A stretch of 64,000 nucleotides of DNA from Yaniella halotolerans DSM 15476 (lineage in GTDB: Bacteria; Actinomycetota; Actinomycetes; Actinomycetales; Micrococcaceae). The first letter of the stretch is position 1. Every line of letters starts with the position of its first letter. Under the pieces are notes generated by a model. It saw only the letters and a list, made by a program, of their open reading frames with translations, was not told the DNA's origin and ran no database searches. The stretch spans positions 62,001 to 126,000 of the forward strand of contig NZ_ATVQ01000002.1 in NCBI RefSeq assembly GCF_000420805.1, read 5' to 3'. The position numbers and the translations under genes are program-made. Below, piece by piece: positions 44,204 to 54,943 of the stretch.

Positions 44204-47200
44204 TACCGGAACTTCCCGCTTCCCGTGCAGGACGTCGAGCACTGGTTGGGCTCGGCGTCCTAGCCCTAGTCAAATTGGCCGGTTGGATCCTTATCGCTGT
44301 TTCACTAGCACGCGGTATCTCCCAGCTCGCGGCAGCTCTGCCGGCCTCCGATGCTGCACAACTGCTGCAACTTCTCTTCGATTCCCCGCGTACAGCACCC
44401 GGCCTCATTGACACCCTGGTCGAGTTCACAACCAGTCCTGAATTCATCGTCACGCTGGGGCTCGGCTTCGGTGGTGCGGTATTGCGTGGTCTGGCCGAGT
44501 GGGGCCAGCAGGTGTTGGCTACCCGAGCAGCACTCGGTGAAAAAGAGCATCTGCGAGACCAATTGGTCCGTCATCGGCTTGCCGCAGCAGGGGCCCATGC
44601 AGATCGTGCTGGTGAAGATAGTATTTTGGTCTCGCAGGGCCTCGACGGGCTTGACGATTACTACACTGACTTTTTGCCCTCACTGGTTTCGGCGATGGTC
44701 ATCCCATTGGGCCTAGGTATCTGGATTTTGGTGCACGACTGGTTGAGTGCTGCAGTGTTGCTGCTGACGATACCGCTGATCCCAATGTTTATGATTCTGA
44801 TCGGCCGATATACAGAACATCGCGTAGCTGAAGCTGCCACGGGGTTGAATAAACTCTCGCACCATCTATTGGAACTTGCACGAGGGTTACCGGTGCTGGT
44901 GGGCTTACGTCGTGCCGGAATGCAACGCCAAGCCCTGCAGCAGGTTTCTGAAACATATCAGCGAACCACCATGAACACGCTGAAGGCGGCATTCATGTCA
45001 GGACTTGCACTGGAGCTGTTGGCATCGTTATCCGTGGCGATTATTGCCGTGGTGATTGGCGTTCGCCTTGTGAACGGTTCCATGGAGCTTTATGCGGGTA
45101 TTATGGTGTTGACACTGGCGGCCGAAGTCTACCTGCCGTTTCGGAATATCGGTTCAGCGTTCCATGCTTCAGAAGACGGCGTAGAAGCACTGAAGCGGGC
45201 CAAGGCACAGATCAACCAGCCGATCCCAGAGTCCATGGCAACCGTGCTCGATGCTGGCTCCAAAGCGCCGACAGCTATTGACCTGACACACGTCACCATC
45301 TCCTATAAGGCCCTCCAAGAAATCCCTCGTGAGACCTATGCGGGCCCAGAGTATCTAACCCCGCAACAATTCTCCGAAGCACAAAAAGCAGCTCGCGACG
45401 AGCCGGTCGATAACGACGACGCCTACCTGCCCCACTATGATGTCGAGGTACTAGACCCCGTCATCACCAACATGAATTTACACCTCGAGCCGGGACAGTA
45501 CACGGTACTGGGAGGCGCATCCGGCACCGGAAAATCGACCCTGCTAGCGGCAATGACCGGACTGCTGACCTCAGCCGAAGCCACGTTCGACGGCTCGGTA
45601 CATGGCTTGGTTTCCAAACCGACGGCATATCTTAGCCAGCACCCGGTATTTGTAGCACACACCGTAGACCAAGAATTAGCCATGGTCGGTCAAGCGACAG
45701 CGGCAGAACTTACCGGGGGACAGTCTACGCCGAACATTGCCGAGCTCACCGGTCTCGCACTCAAGCATGCTGACCTGCCGAATACACACGCGCGCCACAT
45801 TGACAATCTCTCTCCGGGGGAGCGACGTCGTCTCGGCTTCGCCCGGGTACTCATGCGATTGCTGACGGCCAGCGCTGTTGGAGCAACTCAGCAGCCATGG
45901 TTGGTGGCACTGGACGAGCCAACGGCACACTTAGATCACACATCGGCAACTCTGATACGCGGTGAGCTCCGGGCTCTAGCCAATGGCAACCTGCCCAATG
46001 GTCAGCAACTCAACGTGATACTCCTGGTGGCATCACATGACCGTGTAGTACACGCAGCAGCAGACCAATTGTTTGGGAATGTTGTGGTGGTCGATGCTCC
46101 CATCACCGACGAAGAGACAGCTGAGCCTACCGAGTCGTCGTCTGGACAACAACAGCCCGCTACGGTCCACTCCACCCGGCAGGTACGCCTCCGTGACTGG
46201 TTGCGCTACCTGCCTTTGAACAGCGGTCAGTTTCTGGCCGGCATCGGTTGGGCTACCGCAGCGTTTCTGGCCGCGGCATTACTGTCGGCACTCTCAGGGT
46301 GGCTCATTGTCCAAGCGGCTTATGAACCACCGATCCTGTATTTGCTGGCCGTCATTGTTGGGGTCCGGTTCTTTGGCACCGGCCGTGCTGTCTTCCGTTA
46401 TGCTGAGCGAGTCACCGTGCATGATGCTGTCTTGTCGTGGGCTAATCGTATTCGACTTCGTGTTTGGGATGCGTTGGGCTCACACGCCATAGAATGGAAT
46501 CGTCTTACCCGGTCGGGTGGGGCACTATCGGTATTGATATCAGATGTTGACCAACTGCGCGACGCTGTTCCTCGCGTTATCGTCCCCATTCCAGCGGCTG
46601 TCATCACCTGGGCCCTAGCTACCGGCATCGTAGCCTACATGGCCCCGGACTCCTGGTGGCCTGCTGTGGTAGCCGGGGTGGCAGCATTCATCCTCGTCCC
46701 CGTCATTGTCCGGCTCGTCGACGCGCGTACAACCACTGCGCTCGCAGACCATCGCACAGGACTTGTGACCGTTACTTCGCGTTTATTCACCGCAGCAGGT
46801 GACATGGCGACTAATGGCATGACAGATCGTGCAGCCAGTGATTTCGCTGCCATGGACACACAAAATACCGCCCCGTTGAAACGCAATGCCTTGGCCGCAG
46901 GTTTCGGCGATGGCCTCACCTCGTTGATCGCCGGCTGGGCGGCTGTCCAGACACTCTGGGTCGCGATCTCTAACGGGATTTCAGCGCCCAACACCGCACT
47001 GGTCGTGATGCTCATGCTAGCCATGGCCGAACCGTTCGGACGATTCAGCGAAGCCACCACAGAAGCCCGCAAACTTCATCATCAACTTGGCAAACTGCTG
47101 CCGATGCTCGAACAACAGGATGACCGTAGTCAACAGTGGGTTTTGTTGGAACATACCAATGATGATGGCATAGCGCGTATCAAGCTTGATGAAATTACTG

Positions 47201-47805
47201 TGTCCTATGGCAGGGCCAGCTCTGAGGTCCTCGACGGGTTGTCCATGGAGGCAACCAAAGGGGATTTCGTGGTTGTTGTCGGTCCTTCAGGATCCGGTAA
47301 ATCGACGCTTCTGGCGGTATTACAAGGGTTTTTGCAGCCCCAGGGCGGCGCCTATACGGTCACGGCCGCCGAGCCTACCGCACATGAGGCGTTGCAACAT
47401 GTGGCTTGGTGCCCGCAAGAGGCTTATCTGTTTGACTCCACGCTGCGTTCCAACCTGGCATTATCCCGCGACCCGGCGCACCGACCCACCGACGCCGAAC
47501 TGCACGATGTGCTGCAAACCGTCGGACTGGGTGACTGGATAGCTACGGCACCGCATGGGTTAGACACCCGACTGGGACCATCGGGTCACTTCATCTCGGG
47601 AGGACAACGCCAGCGTGTCGCTGTAGCCAGAGCGCTCCTGGCAGATGCCCATGTCGTGCTACTGGATGAACCTACGGCGCATTTGGGCGCAGATGAAGCA
47701 GCGGACCTCATCGACGACCTCAAGCGCGCTCTCGTCGACAAAATCACCATCATGGTGACGCATGATCAGCGATTCGCGACTGCGGGAAGACCAGTGCGCC
47801 TATAG
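44200..47805 (+). CDS. cydDC: Fused CydD-CydC ABC exporter for cytochrome bd assembly
   Basis: 1201-residue fusion of the two half-transporters, expected to export thiols and allow haem insertion into the bd oxidase. The TTG start overlaps cydB. First half: membrane domain (about 1-330), ATPase with Walker A GGASGTGKST (about 438-447), degenerate signature LSPGE, Walker B LVALDEP and H-loop ASHD. Second half: membrane domain (about 665-930), Walker A GPSGSGKST (about 1027), canonical SGGQ, VLLDEP, VTHD. The first ATPase carries an extra segment of about 45 residues (PRETYAGPEYLTPQQF...) between its first strand and the Walker A. Similar fusions occur in Streptomyces. Confidence 0.95.
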   Translation: MIPELPASRAGRRALVGLGVLALVKLAGWILIAVSLARGISQLAAALPASDAAQLLQLLFDSPRTAPGLIDTLVEFTTSPEFIVTLGLGFGGAVLRGLAEWGQQVLATRAALGEKEHLRDQLVRHRLAAAGAHADRAGEDSILVSQGLDGLDDYYTDFLPSLVSAMVIPLGLGIWILVHDWLSAAVLLLTIPLIPMFMILIGRYTEHRVAEAATGLNKLSHHLLELARGLPVLVGLRRAGMQRQALQQVSETYQRTTMNTLKAAFMSGLALELLASLSVAIIAVVIGVRLVNGSMELYAGIMVLTLAAEVYLPFRNIGSAFHASEDGVEALKRAKAQINQPIPESMATVLDAGSKAPTAIDLTHVTISYKALQEIPRETYAGPEYLTPQQFSEAQKAARDEPVDNDDAYLPHYDVEVLDPVITNMNLHLEPGQYTVLGGASGTGKSTLLAAMTGLLTSAEATFDGSVHGLVSKPTAYLSQHPVFVAHTVDQELAMVGQATAAELTGGQSTPNIAELTGLALKHADLPNTHARHIDNLSPGERRRLGFARVLMRLLTASAVGATQQPWLVALDEPTAHLDHTSATLIRGELRALANGNLPNGQQLNVILLVASHDRVVHAAADQLFGNVVVVDAPITDEETAEPTESSSGQQQPATVHSTRQVRLRDWLRYLPLNSGQFLAGIGWATAAFLAAALLSALSGWLIVQAAYEPPILYLLAVIVGVRFFGTGRAVFRYAERVTVHDAVLSWANRIRLRVWDALGSHAIEWNRLTRSGGALSVLISDVDQLRDAVPRVIVPIPAAVITWALATGIVAYMAPDSWWPAVVAGVAAFILVPVIVRLVDARTTTALADHRTGLVTVTSRLFTAAGDMATNGMTDRAASDFAAMDTQNTAPLKRNALAAGFGDGLTSLIAGWAAVQTLWVAISNGISAPNTALVVMLMLAMAEPFGRFSEATTEARKLHHQLGKLLPMLEQQDDRSQQWVLLEHTNDDGIARIKLDEITVSYGRASSEVLDGLSMEATKGDFVVVVGPSGSGKSTLLAVLQGFLQPQGGAYTVTAAEPTAHEALQHVAWCPQEAYLFDSTLRSNLALSRDPAHRPTDAELHDVLQTVGLGDWIATAPHGLDTRLGPSGHFISGGQRQRVAVARALLADAHVVLLDEPTAHLGADEAADLIDDLKRALVDKITIMVTHDQRFATAGRPVRL

Positions 47806-47807
47806 GG

Positions 47808-50339
47808 CTATGCTTCAGACGAAACGTCTTCTCCTGAGGCAGGTGACGCGCCAGCGCCGATGACCCCAATCGCGGAATCCAACATAATGCCAGAAGCATC
47901 ACGGTCTGAATATTCCTGTGGAAGCACCCGGGCGACTCCGCCAACCGTGGAGGCTAATGGATGGGGCCCAGCCCAGGCCAGCGCCAAGCCCAGTTCGCCG
48001 CGCAACATGCGGTGGGCACGGATTCCTTGAGTATTGCGGCCCTTGGGCGCAAACTCCACCAATTTTGTGAGCTTCGCCGTCGGCGCGGACTCGAGCATAC
48101 CGTCGTCAGTGGCGGTAATCGTTACCACCGTGGCCTCATCCACTTGGGCGGCAGGCGCAACTGTGAAGGACAGTACCTGGTCGCCTTCAACGAGTTTCAT
48201 ACCGGCAATACCGCTACCCGCACGTCCTTGCGGACGCACCAACTCGGCGGCAAAGCGCAATAATTGCCCCGCATCGGAAATAAAGACCAGCTGATCGTCG
48301 TCATTGGCAGCAACCGAACCGCCCACGACTTTGTCATCACCTTTGAGCGTGATGGCCTCGAACTCATCTTGGTTCAGGGGCCAGTCGTCATGCCGAACCC
48401 GCTTCACCACACCATCACGAGTACCCACGGCCAACACCTGATTCAATGGCACGAGGGCTATAATCTTTTCGCCTCGCTGTAGTGTCACAAAATCAGTGGC
48501 TTTCACCCCATCAGCCAGCGTCGGCGTGGCAGTAGGTTGCTCTAATGCGGGCAGCTCAACAGTATTGAGACGAATCAAGCGTCCGGTATCCGTGAGGGCA
48601 CCGACTTCACCCCGTGCTGTGGTTGCTACCACTGACGTGTAGACGTCGTGACGACGGCGACGGCCCTCGGCTGTTATCGGCGTGCGATCCTTTGTACGCA
48701 GCAGCCGACCGGAAGCAGACAGCACTGCCCAACAAGGATCATCTGGCACTAACAGGGCGGAGGCGGCAGCTGCTCGCTCAGTTTTGGATGATGATGCGGT
48801 GATTGCCGGTTCGAGTTCTTCGGACTTGACCAACTTGGTGCGGCGCTCATCACCAAACTGTTCAGCTACTGCAGCTAACTCATCGGAAACCGCCTCCCGG
48901 AGTTTCGCACGAGAATTCAGGATGGCTTCCAATTCTTCGATTGCGGCAATAAGGTCATCCCGCTCGGTCTCAAGATCTAAACGGGAGAACTTTGTCAGTT
49001 GCCGCAATCGGAGTTCCAAAATGTGGTTGGCCTGGACCTCGGTGAGATCAAAAACCAACATGAGACGTTCCCGGGCTGCAGCGGCGTCGTCGGAAGTACG
49101 AATGATTTCGATAACCTCGTCGATATCGACGAGTGCGAGCAAGAGACCTTCGACCAAGTGGAGACGGTCTTGCCGTTTGCCTAGGCGGCGGGCAGTACGA
49201 CGACGTACCACGGTCAACCGGTGATCAATATAGACGGCCAGAAGATCCTTGAGTCCCAAAGTCTGCGGCTGGCCATCAACGAGGGCCACATTATTAATAC
49301 TGAAGTTTTCTTCTAGCGGTGTGTGTTTGTAGAGCTGGGCCAGGACCGCCTGGGGGTTGAACCCAGATTTCAGCTCGATGACCAACTTCAGGCCGTTGTG
49401 ACGGTCGGTGAGGTCCATGACATCGGCGATTCCGGTGACCTTTTTGTTGTTAACCGCATTTTTCAGTCGGTCGATGACTCGTTCTGGCCCAACACCGTAA
49501 GGCAGTTCGCTGACGACGAGGCCGGTGCGACGAGCTGACACCTGTTGAACATCAACGGTGGCTCGCATAGTGAACCGGCCACGTCCCGACTCGTAGGCCT
49601 CTTTGATGCCATCAAGACCAACGATGCGGGCTCCCGACGGCAGATCGGGGCCGGGGACGAACTTCATCAAAGCCTGAGTTTCAGCCTCGGGATCCTCCAG
49701 CAAATGACGCGCGGCCGCAATGACTTCACCCAGGTTGTGCGGTGCCATATTGGTGGCCATGCCAACCGCAATCCCAGCCGCACCGTTAACTAACAAGTTG
49801 GGGAACGCAGCGGGTAAGACTGACGGTTGCTGCATTTGATTGTCATAGTTCGGCTCGAAATCGACCGTGTCTTCGTTGAGATGAGCGGTCATCGCCACGG
49901 CAGCCTGAGACATGCGCGCTTCAGTGTAACGAGATGCAGCCGGTCCGTCGTCAACAGAACCGAAGTTACCGTGGCCATCAACCAGCGGTAAGCGGAGGTT
50001 GAAGTCTTGTGCGAGACGGACCATAGCGTCATAGATCGCCGAGTCGCCGTGCGGATGGAGTTTCCCCATCACCTCGCCCACTACACGGGCGGACTTCACG
50101 TGGCCTTTATCCGGGGAAAGCCCCATCTGGTCCATCATGTACAGGATCCGTCGCTGGACTGGTTTCAGGCCGTCCCGTGCATCCGGTAGCGCGCGGGTGT
50201 AAATCACCGAATAGGCATACTCCAAAAAGGAGTGTTCCATCTCGGAAGCGACATCAATGTCGACAATGTTCTGGTCTTCAAGCGGTACAAGTGCAGCACT
50301 AGCTTTCGCAGAAGACCTCTGGTTTGAACGTTTTGACAT
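47808..50339 (-). CDS. parC: DNA topoisomerase IV subunit A (ParC)
   Basis: Breakage-rejoining subunit, 843 residues. Catalytic Tyr138 is in ASRYTEARM. The quinolone-resistance region is [17 protein letters not shown] with Ser100 and Asp104, a normal sensitive-type pattern. A GyrA-like beta-propeller C-terminus follows (repeats such as [14 protein letters not shown]), without a clear GyrA box, in keeping with ParC. AGGAAAGG precedes the ATG. It ends two bases from the convergent cydDC stop and diverges from the GNAT fusion gene. Confidence 0.92.
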   Translation of the reverse strand: MSKRSNQRSSAKASAALVPLEDQNIVDIDVASEMEHSFLEYAYSVIYTRALPDARDGLKPVQRRILYMMDQMGLSPDKGHVKSARVVGEVMGKLHPHGDSAIYDAMVRLAQDFNLRLPLVDGHGNFGSVDDGPAASRYTEARMSQAAVAMTAHLNEDTVDFEPNYDNQMQQPSVLPAAFPNLLVNGAAGIAVGMATNMAPHNLGEVIAAARHLLEDPEAETQALMKFVPGPDLPSGARIVGLDGIKEAYESGRGRFTMRATVDVQQVSARRTGLVVSELPYGVGPERVIDRLKNAVNNKKVTGIADVMDLTDRHNGLKLVIELKSGFNPQAVLAQLYKHTPLEENFSINNVALVDGQPQTLGLKDLLAVYIDHRLTVVRRRTARRLGKRQDRLHLVEGLLLALVDIDEVIEIIRTSDDAAAARERLMLVFDLTEVQANHILELRLRQLTKFSRLDLETERDDLIAAIEELEAILNSRAKLREAVSDELAAVAEQFGDERRTKLVKSEELEPAITASSSKTERAAAASALLVPDDPCWAVLSASGRLLRTKDRTPITAEGRRRRHDVYTSVVATTARGEVGALTDTGRLIRLNTVELPALEQPTATPTLADGVKATDFVTLQRGEKIIALVPLNQVLAVGTRDGVVKRVRHDDWPLNQDEFEAITLKGDDKVVGGSVAANDDDQLVFISDAGQLLRFAAELVRPQGRAGSGIAGMKLVEGDQVLSFTVAPAAQVDEATVVTITATDDGMLESAPTAKLTKLVEFAPKGRNTQGIRAHRMLRGELGLALAWAGPHPLASTVGGVARVLPQEYSDRDASGIMLDSAIGVIGAGASPASGEDVSSEA

Positions 50340-50394
50340 CTGACCTTTCCTGTCACGTGGTTCCCACGGCCTGAATGTGGATTAAGATAATTAT

Positions 50395-53145
50395 ATGGCT
50401 GAACAGAAAACCAAACGCCCATATCCGGCCCACTGGGAAGCCGATGTGCTGTTACGCGATGGTGCGACGGCTCGGCTGCGCCCGGTTTCTCCAAACGATG
50501 CCGATGCACTCCAAAAATTGCACGAGGGTCAATCCCAGGATTCTATCTACTTTCGCTATTTTACGTATAAGTCCCAGCTTTCGGCTAAAGAGTTGGAGCG
50601 TTTCACCGTAGTTGATTACGTAGACCGGGTCGCTTTCGTCATTCTTCTGGGCGATGAGCTCATGGGTATCGGCCGTTATGACCGTTTAGGCAACGCCACC
50701 GAAGCTGAGGTAGCGTTCAACATCGCTGACGCCCACCAAGGCCGCGGCCTAACATCAATTTTTATGGAACACCTGGCCGCTGCAGCCAAGGAAAATGGGA
50801 TCCGCACCTTTACCGCCGAGGTCTTGCCCGAAAATCGCAGAATGTTGTCGGTGTTTCAGGCAGCCGGCTTCGAAACCTCCCGATCGTTTGAAGACGGCGT
50901 AGTTGTTGTTGAATTCCCGATTGACCCCACCGCGCGAGTCCGAGCTGTTATGGAATCTCGTGAGCACCGTGCTGAGGCTCGATCTGTGGCTGAATTGCTG
51001 CGCCCAGAATCCATTGCGGTTATTGGTGCGTCGCGGCAGTGGGGCTCGATTGGCTTTGCCCTCCTCGAGAATATTCTCGAAGGCGGTTACACCGGCCCGG
51101 TGTACGGGATCAATAAGGACGCCCTTGAGATTGCCGGGATGATCTCGCGTGCGTCCCTTGCCGAAGTACCCCAAGATATAGATCTTGCTGTTATCGCAGT
51201 GCCGTACGACCAAATACGGTCCGTTGTTCAGGACTGTGCAGCACACGGTGTCAAAGGCCTCATCATGGTCACCGAAGGCTTCAAGGGCGAAGAAGGTCTC
51301 GCTGAGCAGCGTCGGCTTGTGCAAGTCGCGCGCCGACACGGCATGCGGGTTATCGGACCGGCTTCAGCAGGTATTATCAACACCGATCCAGATATTAGCC
51401 TCAACGCCTCGGTCTCACCGACGATGCCACGGCACGGGTCGATCGGTTTGTTTTCACAGTCAGCACCCATCGGTGCCATGCTCTTTACTGCAGCACAACA
51501 GCGAGGGATCGGTGTTTCTTCGATGATCAATGCTGGCAACCGTGCCGATGTATCAGGCAACGATGCCATGCAATATCTGGAGGACGATCCCAATACCAGC
51601 GCTGTAGGGCTCTATCTGGAATCTTTTGGCAATCCACGTAAATTTTCACGAATTGTGCGCCGCTTGGCCCGCAAAAAACCTGTAGTCGTCTCCAGATCAC
51701 ATGGCATGGGTCGCCGCATCCCACCGGGGCACTCCACGAGAACCACCGAAGCACCGCGTGGGACGGTACCTTCGATGTTGCGACAAGCCGGCGCAATCGA
51801 GACAGATAGTTATACCGAGCTGATTGATATTTTACAGGTGTTGGCCTGCCAACCAGTACCGGCAGGACCACGGCTCACGGTCATTGGCAACGCTCCGGCT
51901 ATTAACAGGCTCACCCTGGAAAATGCTCGAAGTGCTGGCCTCGAAGTTGTTGACGTCCAGGATGTTGACATCTTGGACGCTGAGCATACGGTAGACCAGG
52001 CTATTGAGACCTTAACGAAGACCATTAGGGACGCTCTCGACGCGGGGCAAACCGATGCAATCATCGTCTTAGTGCAACCCAGCATGTATCAGTCGGATGG
52101 TGACGCTCGACGGATCGCGCAAGCTATTACTGATGCCGGGGGAGACACAGATGTGAGCATCATGGCGTCGTTTACCGCGGTTCTCGAACAGAGTTTCAGT
52201 CCTACAACAATTATTGGTGAAGGGAAACTTCGAGAGCAATTGACCGTTGAACCCGATGACCAAACCAGTAGCCCAAGACAGTATGGGCTACCACTGTTCT
52301 CGTCCGCAGAACGAGCCGTTGCAGTGTTGTCTGAGTTGGTCCGGTACCGTGCCTGGCGGGATGCCGAGCAGGGGATTGCAGTGGAGTATGAAGATATCGA
52401 CCGGTACAAAGCCGAAGAACTCGTGACTGCATGGACTGAAGAGGCATCAGGTACCGAACTGCTGAAGCTCTCCCGAGCTCAAACCGATGAGTTACTAGGC
52501 TGCTATGGGATCAGCGTTCTGCCATCCCGCCGGTTCCAAAGTACAGATCAAGCCTTAGAGTATGCTCAAGAATTCGGGTACCCCGTCGCGTTGAAAGCCG
52601 ATAATTCAATCTTGCGTCACCGGCTTGATTTGGGTGGTGTACGACTAAATATTGAAAGTCCAGAAGCCCTACGAGCCAACATAGACTCGATGCGCGAAGT
52701 GTTGGCTCCGTATGGGGCCCCTTCTATTGAAGTTCAAGCGATGGCGCCCCCGGGCCAGGGTTGCATCGTCGCTGCTGTTGAGGACCCGCTCGTTGGTCCG
52801 GTGTTGTCTTTCGGCATCTCCGGTGACGCCGTAGAACTTTTGGATGACTGGGTGCATGTGGTGCCGCCTCTATCAGATCACGATTTAGATCGACTCCTCC
52901 GCACACCTCAGGCATCGGCTAAGCTCTTTGGTTACGGTGACATTCCTGCTGTCGACACCGAAGGCATAAAAGACCTCCTTGCCCGAGTTTCTCAGTTGAA
53001 GGATGATTTGCCCCAAGTCGCACGATTGCGGTTTAACCCGCTGCTAGCCGCGCCCGGTGCTGTCACCGTGCTGAAAGCAGAATTATATATTGCGAATGCT
53101 GCCATACGTACCGACTCAGCGCGCCGTGCGTTGTTGATTCACTAG
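50395..53145 (+). CDS. GNAT acetyltransferase fused to NDP-forming acyl-CoA synthetase (Pat-like)
   Basis: 916-residue fusion. The N-terminal GNAT domain (about 20-180) has the acetyl-CoA loop AHQGRGLTS and ENRRMLSVFQAAGF. It is followed by a CoA-binding Rossmann domain (PESIAVIGASRQWGSIGFALLENI), succinyl-CoA-ligase-like domains (GSIGLFSQSAPIGAML), and a C-terminal ATP-grasp domain (about 690-905). The order GNAT first matches the Pat-type protein lysine acetyltransferases of Streptomyces. Where active ligases have SHTGA, this protein has PGHSTRT (about 444-450), so ligase activity is doubtful and a CoA- or metabolite-sensing role is likelier. It probably acetylates acyl-CoA synthetases; inferred from the family. 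Confidence 0.9.
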   Translation: MAEQKTKRPYPAHWEADVLLRDGATARLRPVSPNDADALQKLHEGQSQDSIYFRYFTYKSQLSAKELERFTVVDYVDRVAFVILLGDELMGIGRYDRLGNATEAEVAFNIADAHQGRGLTSIFMEHLAAAAKENGIRTFTAEVLPENRRMLSVFQAAGFETSRSFEDGVVVVEFPIDPTARVRAVMESREHRAEARSVAELLRPESIAVIGASRQWGSIGFALLENILEGGYTGPVYGINKDALEIAGMISRASLAEVPQDIDLAVIAVPYDQIRSVVQDCAAHGVKGLIMVTEGFKGEEGLAEQRRLVQVARRHGMRVIGPASAGIINTDPDISLNASVSPTMPRHGSIGLFSQSAPIGAMLFTAAQQRGIGVSSMINAGNRADVSGNDAMQYLEDDPNTSAVGLYLESFGNPRKFSRIVRRLARKKPVVVSRSHGMGRRIPPGHSTRTTEAPRGTVPSMLRQAGAIETDSYTELIDILQVLACQPVPAGPRLTVIGNAPAINRLTLENARSAGLEVVDVQDVDILDAEHTVDQAIETLTKTIRDALDAGQTDAIIVLVQPSMYQSDGDARRIAQAITDAGGDTDVSIMASFTAVLEQSFSPTTIIGEGKLREQLTVEPDDQTSSPRQYGLPLFSSAERAVAVLSELVRYRAWRDAEQGIAVEYEDIDRYKAEELVTAWTEEASGTELLKLSRAQTDELLGCYGISVLPSRRFQSTDQALEYAQEFGYPVALKADNSILRHRLDLGGVRLNIESPEALRANIDSMREVLAPYGAPSIEVQAMAPPGQGCIVAAVEDPLVGPVLSFGISGDAVELLDDWVHVVPPLSDHDLDRLLRTPQASAKLFGYGDIPAVDTEGIKDLLARVSQLKDDLPQVARLRFNPLLAAPGAVTVLKAELYIANAAIRTDSARRALLIH

Positions 53146-53169
53146 GAATAAAGGACGAAACACATTAAT

Positions 53170-53751
53170 ATGCCAAACCCCGTACTGCCAGCCGAACTGG
53201 CACTCGATATTGAACGTGCAGGGTTTTACCCACAGCTAGTCGCCGATGTTATGGGACAACAGCTGGGTGCGCGTGAGATTTTGTCGCATTACGTGCACGT
53301 GGAAACACACTTCGGATACGACGATTTGCACCGTCATATTACTGTGCTGGTATTGGCTGCAGGTAATGTCTTGGCTGCCCTGCACCTCAATGATCTGCAA
53401 GATGAGCCGCAAAGTGCAGCGCGAGCTTCGGTAGCTACCGAAATCGTGCCATTGTCGAAAATTGATTCGTGTGTGGTCACCACCGGTTACGATGCTCCGC
53501 AACACTATGAGCCGGGCCAAGCTCCATCGGAAGTCACACTGGTACTGAGCTGGGCAGGTGGAGCACGAATGGAATTTCTGCCCAATCTCTGTGACGATCC
53601 TGAGTGTGAAGCCGACCATGGCTATCTCGCCACCCGTATCGCTGAAGACCTGGTTCTGCGCATTGCTGGCAAAGCCGATGGACAGCCCGCTGTCGACAAA
53701 GCCCTGGCGTTTAGTCGAGAGCTTCGCGATGCAATCTTAGAGAACGCATAG
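53170..53751 (+). CDS. DUF5998 protein
   Basis: 193-residue protein of the Actinobacteria-restricted DUF5998 family. Recognisable parts are HVETHFGYDDLHRHITVLVLA, the VTTGYDAPQHYEP segment and the acidic, cysteine-containing LPNLCDDPECEADHGY. AAAGGA precedes the ATG. No membrane segment. Function unknown. It is five bases ahead of the phosphodiesterase-like gene, so the two are almost certainly cotranscribed and may work together. Confidence 0.85.
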   Translation: MPNPVLPAELALDIERAGFYPQLVADVMGQQLGAREILSHYVHVETHFGYDDLHRHITVLVLAAGNVLAALHLNDLQDEPQSAARASVATEIVPLSKIDSCVVTTGYDAPQHYEPGQAPSEVTLVLSWAGGARMEFLPNLCDDPECEADHGYLATRIAEDLVLRIAGKADGQPAVDKALAFSRELRDAILENA

Positions 53752-53756
53752 TAACG

Positions 53757-54920
53757 ATGGCTTTACCTACCGGCTACTCGAAGCATCGCAACCTCACGCA
53801 TGTATTTCCATCGCTAGCTGCTAGTCTCGGCGCAGACTTTAAGAATATTCTGCAGCTGCCAAGCTCTCGGTCGGCGATACTCTTGCTCGTCGATGGTCTG
53901 GGATTAGAGCAATTGGAACAGTTTGCCGCGCACGCACCATTTCTGCGAGGTAAGTTAAAGCAACAAACGAGGGCTCAATCTGAAATGTCGTCGGTGTATC
54001 CCTCGACCACTGCCGCCGGTTTGTCATCTTTAGGCACCGGTCTCGGGCCCGGGGAACACGGTCTCATTGGTTATGACGTCTATGACCCGCAGCGACAAGT
54101 GGTCGTGAATCAATTGGGTGGCTGGGACGAACGAACTGACCCAGTAGCGTGGCAACCCAATCCCACGATTTTCGAGACGCTTAATGCCCAACGTCAGGCG
54201 GGTGATCATGCGATCGAACCGATCACCGTATCACTGTCAGCTTTCGAAGAGTCTGCTCTGACACGAGCTGCGCTACGTGGGCCCCGATTTGTTGGCCAAA
54301 ACGATCTGGCGAAGCGTTTTAACCAGGCAGCACATGAAGCGCAGCATCCGGGAGCATTAATTTACCTATATGTTAATGAGCTCGATAAAGCGGGACATGC
54401 AAGTGGTCCTGGTTCAGCACATTGGTTAGAAGTTCTGGAAGAGCTCGACTTCAATATGCGACGGTTGAGCCGAAAACTCGCTCCGGACACTCTCGCGGCC
54501 GTGACGGGTGATCACGGGATGATTGAGGTCAAGCCGGAAGATCGTATTGATTTTTCGGCTCACGGTGAGTTAATCGAACACATCGCACATACAGCAGGCG
54601 AACCCCGGATGGTGCAACTACATTTTGATTCGGATGCCAGCACAGAGCAAAGAGCAGTAACCAAGAATGCATGGCACCAATACTTTGGCGATCGTGCATG
54701 GATCGCGACCCGTGAAGAGGCAATTACAGCAGGTTGGTTTGGCAACGTCGCAGACCACGTACGACCACGCATCGGCAATCTCATCGTTACGGGCTACGAA
54801 TCGATCGCATTATACGACGCGCGTCATGCTGCACCACACAGCTTTGCGATGGTAGGACACCACGGTGCCCCGACAACCGCTGAAGTTCGTGTTCCCTGGG
54901 TTGTCTTTAAGACCCCATAG
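53757..54920 (+). CDS. Alkaline phosphatase-fold phosphodiesterase/nucleotide pyrophosphatase
   Basis: 387-residue enzyme of the type I phosphodiesterase/nucleotide pyrophosphatase family. Two-metal site elements are LLLVDGLG (first Asp), the catalytic Thr in YPSTTAAGL, LYVNELDKAGHASG (Asp and His ligands), and VTGDHGMI (Asp-His). There is no signal peptide, so it is cytosolic. The substrate cannot be named. It is coupled to DUF5998 and convergent with sepH. Confidence 0.9.
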   Translation: MALPTGYSKHRNLTHVFPSLAASLGADFKNILQLPSSRSAILLLVDGLGLEQLEQFAAHAPFLRGKLKQQTRAQSEMSSVYPSTTAAGLSSLGTGLGPGEHGLIGYDVYDPQRQVVVNQLGGWDERTDPVAWQPNPTIFETLNAQRQAGDHAIEPITVSLSAFEESALTRAALRGPRFVGQNDLAKRFNQAAHEAQHPGALIYLYVNELDKAGHASGPGSAHWLEVLEELDFNMRRLSRKLAPDTLAAVTGDHGMIEVKPEDRIDFSAHGELIEHIAHTAGEPRMVQLHFDSDASTEQRAVTKNAWHQYFGDRAWIATREEAITAGWFGNVADHVRPRIGNLIVTGYESIALYDARHAAPHSFAMVGHHGAPTTAEVRVPWVVFKTP

Positions 54921-54943
54921 CCGCGTTGAAGAATCTGGCGTGG

